A DNA stretch of 64,000 nucleotides from Kingdonia uniflora (lineage: Eukaryota > Streptophyta > Magnoliopsida > Ranunculales > Circaeasteraceae). A program made the position numbers and the translations under genes. Numbering within the stretch: position 1 is the stretch's first letter; each line of letters opens with the position of its first letter. The notes under the pieces were generated by a model. It was not told the DNA's origin. It saw only the letters and a list, made by a program, of their open reading frames with translations, and searched no databases. Shown here piece after piece: positions 60,956 through 64,000 of this stretch. Where the stretch lies: assembly GCA_014058105.1 (NCBI GenBank), contig JACGCM010000674.1, forward strand, positions 806,001 to 870,000, written 5' to 3'.

Positions 60956-61285
60956 ATAGCCCTCTCACAACCGAAGTCACCTGTGGCTTTGGTTGAGAAA
61001 TGATCTGCGTGTAATTCGTATTTGGGTTGAAGTTCTTGATAATTAAAATGGAGTAATGATAACTTTGACTGTATAGATGTTACGCGGGTTATGGGGAAAT
61101 GACGTGTATTAAATGAGGATGTGGATGCTAATGTATGTGACAGTTATAATTTGAAGAGTCACGTCTACAATGAATGATGACATTTGGAAAAGGTACCTGC
61201 ACAATAAATGTAGGGTTATAAATAGTACCTGTATCGAATCTTTGAAGTAGAGTATGTTGTAATTTGTCAAATTCTTTAAAATATT
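60956..61285. other. Spacer next to the minus-strand LTR
   Basis: No gene seen. The bases next to the LTR, read on the minus strand (TTGTGAGAGGGCTAT), are purine-rich, as a polypurine tract would be. Confidence 0.4.
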
Positions 61286-61471
61286 AAAATTGTGATGACT
61301 CGGAGGATCGTCCTTGAAGAGAGGATCGCGTCTGAAATACAGAGGTTGAAGTTGAAATACTTTGGCGACCAGTCCTTGGAGATGTTAATACCCGTTCCCG
61401 TTCCTCCGACTTATCAAGGCATGTCGGAAGACGAAGTGGTTGAAGCTGAGGAGGAATTTTATTGTAGGTAG
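61286..61471 (+). other. Unassigned open frame, protein-like composition
   Basis: About 60 codons from ATG: MTRRIVLEERIASEIQRLKL, then LEMLIPVPVPPTYQGMSEDE and VVEAEEEFYC before a TAG. The charged helix and acidic segments look like real protein, but I recognise no family. More open sequence follows after the stop (for example ILTGEEYWACLRTLAEEKV). Confidence 0.35.
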
Positions 61472-63138
61472 AGGATTCACATTGTCATCTTGACAGGCGA
61501 GGAGTATTGGGCTTGTCTCCGTACTCTTGCAGAAGAAAAGGTTGGGGTGTCATATGTAGGGATAGGCATAACTATGGGGCAGTTATACTAATTTCTTGTA
61601 TCACCATGGATTCTATGGTCGGGCCAACTCTTTGAGGGTTGTGGATATAGGAGAGGTGGTAATGGTAGTAGAGGAGTAAGACGAGAAGTGGGAGTCTGCT
61701 TCTTTATTTCCATCATATTTTTGCGCTCAGAAGGCCTTCAGTTTGAAGAGTTGGTGCCAGCACTGAGTCTACTAATTGTATAGTTTCCATTTGAAGTTCG
61801 ACTAGACTTTAACCAAACTTATGTGGGGGAAACTTTTTGTCGTTTCCAATTTTTGCTTTGCATCAGGGTGAAAAATTACTGAAGCAGGACAAACTGAAGG
61901 ATTTGATGCGTAGGAATACCTGAATGACCTGTTACTTACAAAAGCATTGAAAAACTTATTATCTGTAAAGTACCTGAAGTTGGGTACTGAACAGATTAGG
62001 TATCTATAAAGTACCTGAGATTGATTACTAAGAGACCTGTTATCTGTAAAAACACGTGAAATCTTTTTTGACATGAATACAATTTGACATCCAATTATTG
62101 TATTTATATAGATATAAAATAGCTCGTAGAAATTGAGCTGAAATGTTTTGATGAATGTATAAAATGAATTGAAATATATGAGTACCGAAAGTATTGTTAT
62201 TGTAAAATTCGAACAAAGATAAATATATGCAAAAATTTATGTTGTGATATAAGTATGATTTGTTCTGTGTGCTAGTAATGTGGGATTTGTAATGTGAAAA
62301 TTCGATCTAATAGGGGTCGATAGAAGAATAATTATGGAAAGAATAACCTCGACATGGAAAATAATGAAACGTATAAATTCGAGGAAAGGGATAAGTCCAA
62401 ATAGTTTTTCTCAAGATTATGGGTTTTCTGTTACGAGATAAAAAGTCAATATCATATTTTTGGGGGAAAGTGTAGTAAAAATGTATAAATAAAGGTAGAA
62501 TGTTTTTTGAAAATGGAGAAGTGATTAGGATGGTGCGGACTTGATCTTAGAGCATACGTCATGCCGTTGAAGGACGATTGGTCATAAAGATCGCCGAAGT
62601 GCGGGAGAGGATTTTTTGATTGTTTGGTTAGGATGTTGAGTTACCAGTGAGGGAGTGTCAGCTCGGAGGATTTGATGTAAGGGGTAGGGAACTTGAGTAT
62701 GCCCGTTATTTCTATGAGGTATGTTTTCATGAATTGGTGAGGGATCCTGTAGATCGATAAAAATATGATGATCGATGGATGATATCAAATTTAGAGATAT
62801 GATGATCGATGGAGGATATCTGATCGGATGTGGTCGGCCAGGTCATCAAGGTTGTTTTTAATGTAATTATATGTAAATTAATATCATAAAAAAAATGTAA
62901 ATTTTGTTGAATTTAACAAAAAAGATGAAAGTCAATTTGATCCTCTATAGTTGTAAATGTCGTTTGTTACTATTTTGATAAACAAATTTTGAATAACTTT
63001 GAAAATTTTGTTAGCTTTGAAAATAACGTCACTAGTACTATAAGTATAAGAATCAAGAACAGAAAAAATGCAGGAGCTTCTAATTTTGTCTTTTATATAA
63101 CGCTGCAAAAATCTAATATCGTGTGAGTGTGAGTCATC
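61472..63138. other. Spacer with a small tandem repeat
   Basis: No supported gene. ATATGATGATCGATGGA occurs at about 62764 and 62799 (35-bp spacing). Confidence 0.45.
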
Positions 63139-63573
63139 ATGAGTGTGGGAAGGTCAGAGAAAGATGTGGAAATAGGAGAGAAAAATAGATTAAAATATAA
63201 GGGGAGGGGTAATGATGAAAAGATGGTTTTATTGAAAAGGTACAAGCCGTCTGACATGGATAGTGGAAAGGACGCCTCGGTTCCAAAACTGAGGACGGGT
63301 CGTGCGAGGTACAATAACTACCAGCCGTTAGAGAGGGAAAGAATAAATAGTACTACTTCCTCATCATTTAAACATTTTTCAACTTCTAAAAATTTGAAGA
63401 GTATAGAAAGAGAAGCGCGAAAAAATTACAGAGGATTTGTTAAGGAATTTTTTAATGGTGATCAACAGTCGAAGAGAGTTACTGGTACTGAATCACGTAG
63501 GTGGCTATACAGTAGCATTGTAAGGAAAGGACTTGGCGCTACTGCCGATTCTCATTATGACATTGAAGGTTAG
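63139..63573 (+). CDS. Hypothetical basic protein, 144 residues
   Basis: Open from ATG (MSVGRSEKDVEIGEKNRLKY) to TAG. It is rich in Lys, Arg and Ser, hydrophilic, with no signal peptide or membrane segment. Short recognisable pieces are RARYNNYQPLERERINS and EREARKNYRGFVKEFFNG. No known domain recognised. It may be a single gene, an exon, or part of an antisense gene of a minus-strand retrotransposon whose LTR is at 60332-60955. About 245 bases downstream, at 63819, another short frame starts MVSTSGRVIESDSEVEVGL and continues past a stop to the window end (KLVAYPPGLDAFREFYKAKA). Confidence 0.4.
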   Translation: MSVGRSEKDVEIGEKNRLKYKGRGNDEKMVLLKRYKPSDMDSGKDASVPKLRTGRARYNNYQPLERERINSTTSSSFKHFSTSKNLKSIEREARKNYRGFVKEFFNGDQQSKRVTGTESRRWLYSSIVRKGLGATADSHYDIEG

Positions 63574-64000
63574 TAAAGACGTGTGTTGTATGTTTGTAGT
63601 TTTTTTTGCAAATCATAATCTGTTTTAAGCAAATCTATAAAAAATCACTATTTATAGCAATCTATGAAATTTAACATATAGGCAGAATATATGAAAGATA
63701 AGTTGAATATGAATGATTGATGTGTATGAAATAATGATAGATACCTAAACCTGGATATAGGTCGAACGTGAGAGTATTTGTGTAGGATCAAAACTTTGCC
63801 TGTAAAATTGTAATTGTGATGGTGTCGACCTCTGGTCGGGTGATAGAGTCTGATAGTGAGGTTGAAGTAGGATTATAACAATTTTCTAGTTTCCCTAGCA
63901 AATTGGTGGCCTATCCTCCCGGTTTGGATGCATTTAGAGAATTTTATAAAGCCAAGGCGGCTGTAGGAGGGACATGGGGGAACTGCGTAGAATACTTTGG
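63574..64000. other. Window end: short protein-like frame from 63819
   Basis: 63574-63818 is AT-rich and non-coding. From 63819 a frame of about 19 codons meets a stop, then reads on openly to the end of the window (FSSFPSKLVAYPPGLDAF). Family not recognised; it continues beyond the window. Confidence 0.3.

Noticed and set aside
1..64000. CRISPR arrays, operons, tRNA or rRNA genes
   Set aside because: Nothing with regular spacers or recognisable RNA-gene sequence was seen; the sequence is plant nuclear, not bacterial or organellar.

Overview
This is nuclear DNA from a flowering plant, most likely a eudicot. It is AT-rich, has plant-type GT-AG introns, and is dominated by degraded plant transposable elements (L1-type LINE, hAT, Ty3/gypsy of the Tat type, Helitron, MITEs). 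It holds one intact-looking nuclear gene with a likely plastid-targeting leader. The species cannot be told from the sequence alone.

Layout. 1-5990: a decayed LINE split by a 3.5-kb hAT transposon (556-4096), with an 8-bp target duplication and subterminal TTGCG/CGCAA motif clusters. 6191-9550: a short LTR retrotransposon carrying only a broken gag, with a partly duplicated 3' LTR. 10526-14126 (minus): a three-exon gene for a glutathionyl-hydroquinone reductase, the only convincing functional gene here. 14.2-15.6 kb: two local tandem duplications. 16.0-22 kb: a graveyard of host gene pieces, namely a dentin-sialophosphoprotein-like nuclear protein, a RING-H2-like protein and a CSI1-like armadillo protein, all broken.

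23.1-60.3 kb is mostly three related Ty3/gypsy elements in the same orientation, here called T1 (23123-34689, both LTRs), T2 (35743 to about 45401, 5' LTR only) and T3 (53763 to about 60331, 5' LTR only). Tat-type signs are a second RNase H domain, tandem repeats after integrase (T1, T2), and extra genes on the opposite strand (T1, T2). Between T2 and T3 lie an 843-bp long-TIR foldback element, a 2.77-kb non-autonomous Helitron (minus) and a 436-bp PIF/Harbinger-type MITE. T3 is inserted in an older T1-family LTR. A minus-strand LTR related to that of T2 lies at 60332-60955, and 61-64 kb carries short unassigned frames.

The most interesting signal is the antisense gene of T2. Four minus-strand coiled-coil exons with matching splice phases contain only two in-frame stops, in an element whose sense-strand pol is also only mildly damaged. 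T1 carries the likely homologous N-terminal part. All coordinates and homology calls come from reading the sequence. No database search was run, and family assignments rest on recalled motifs.
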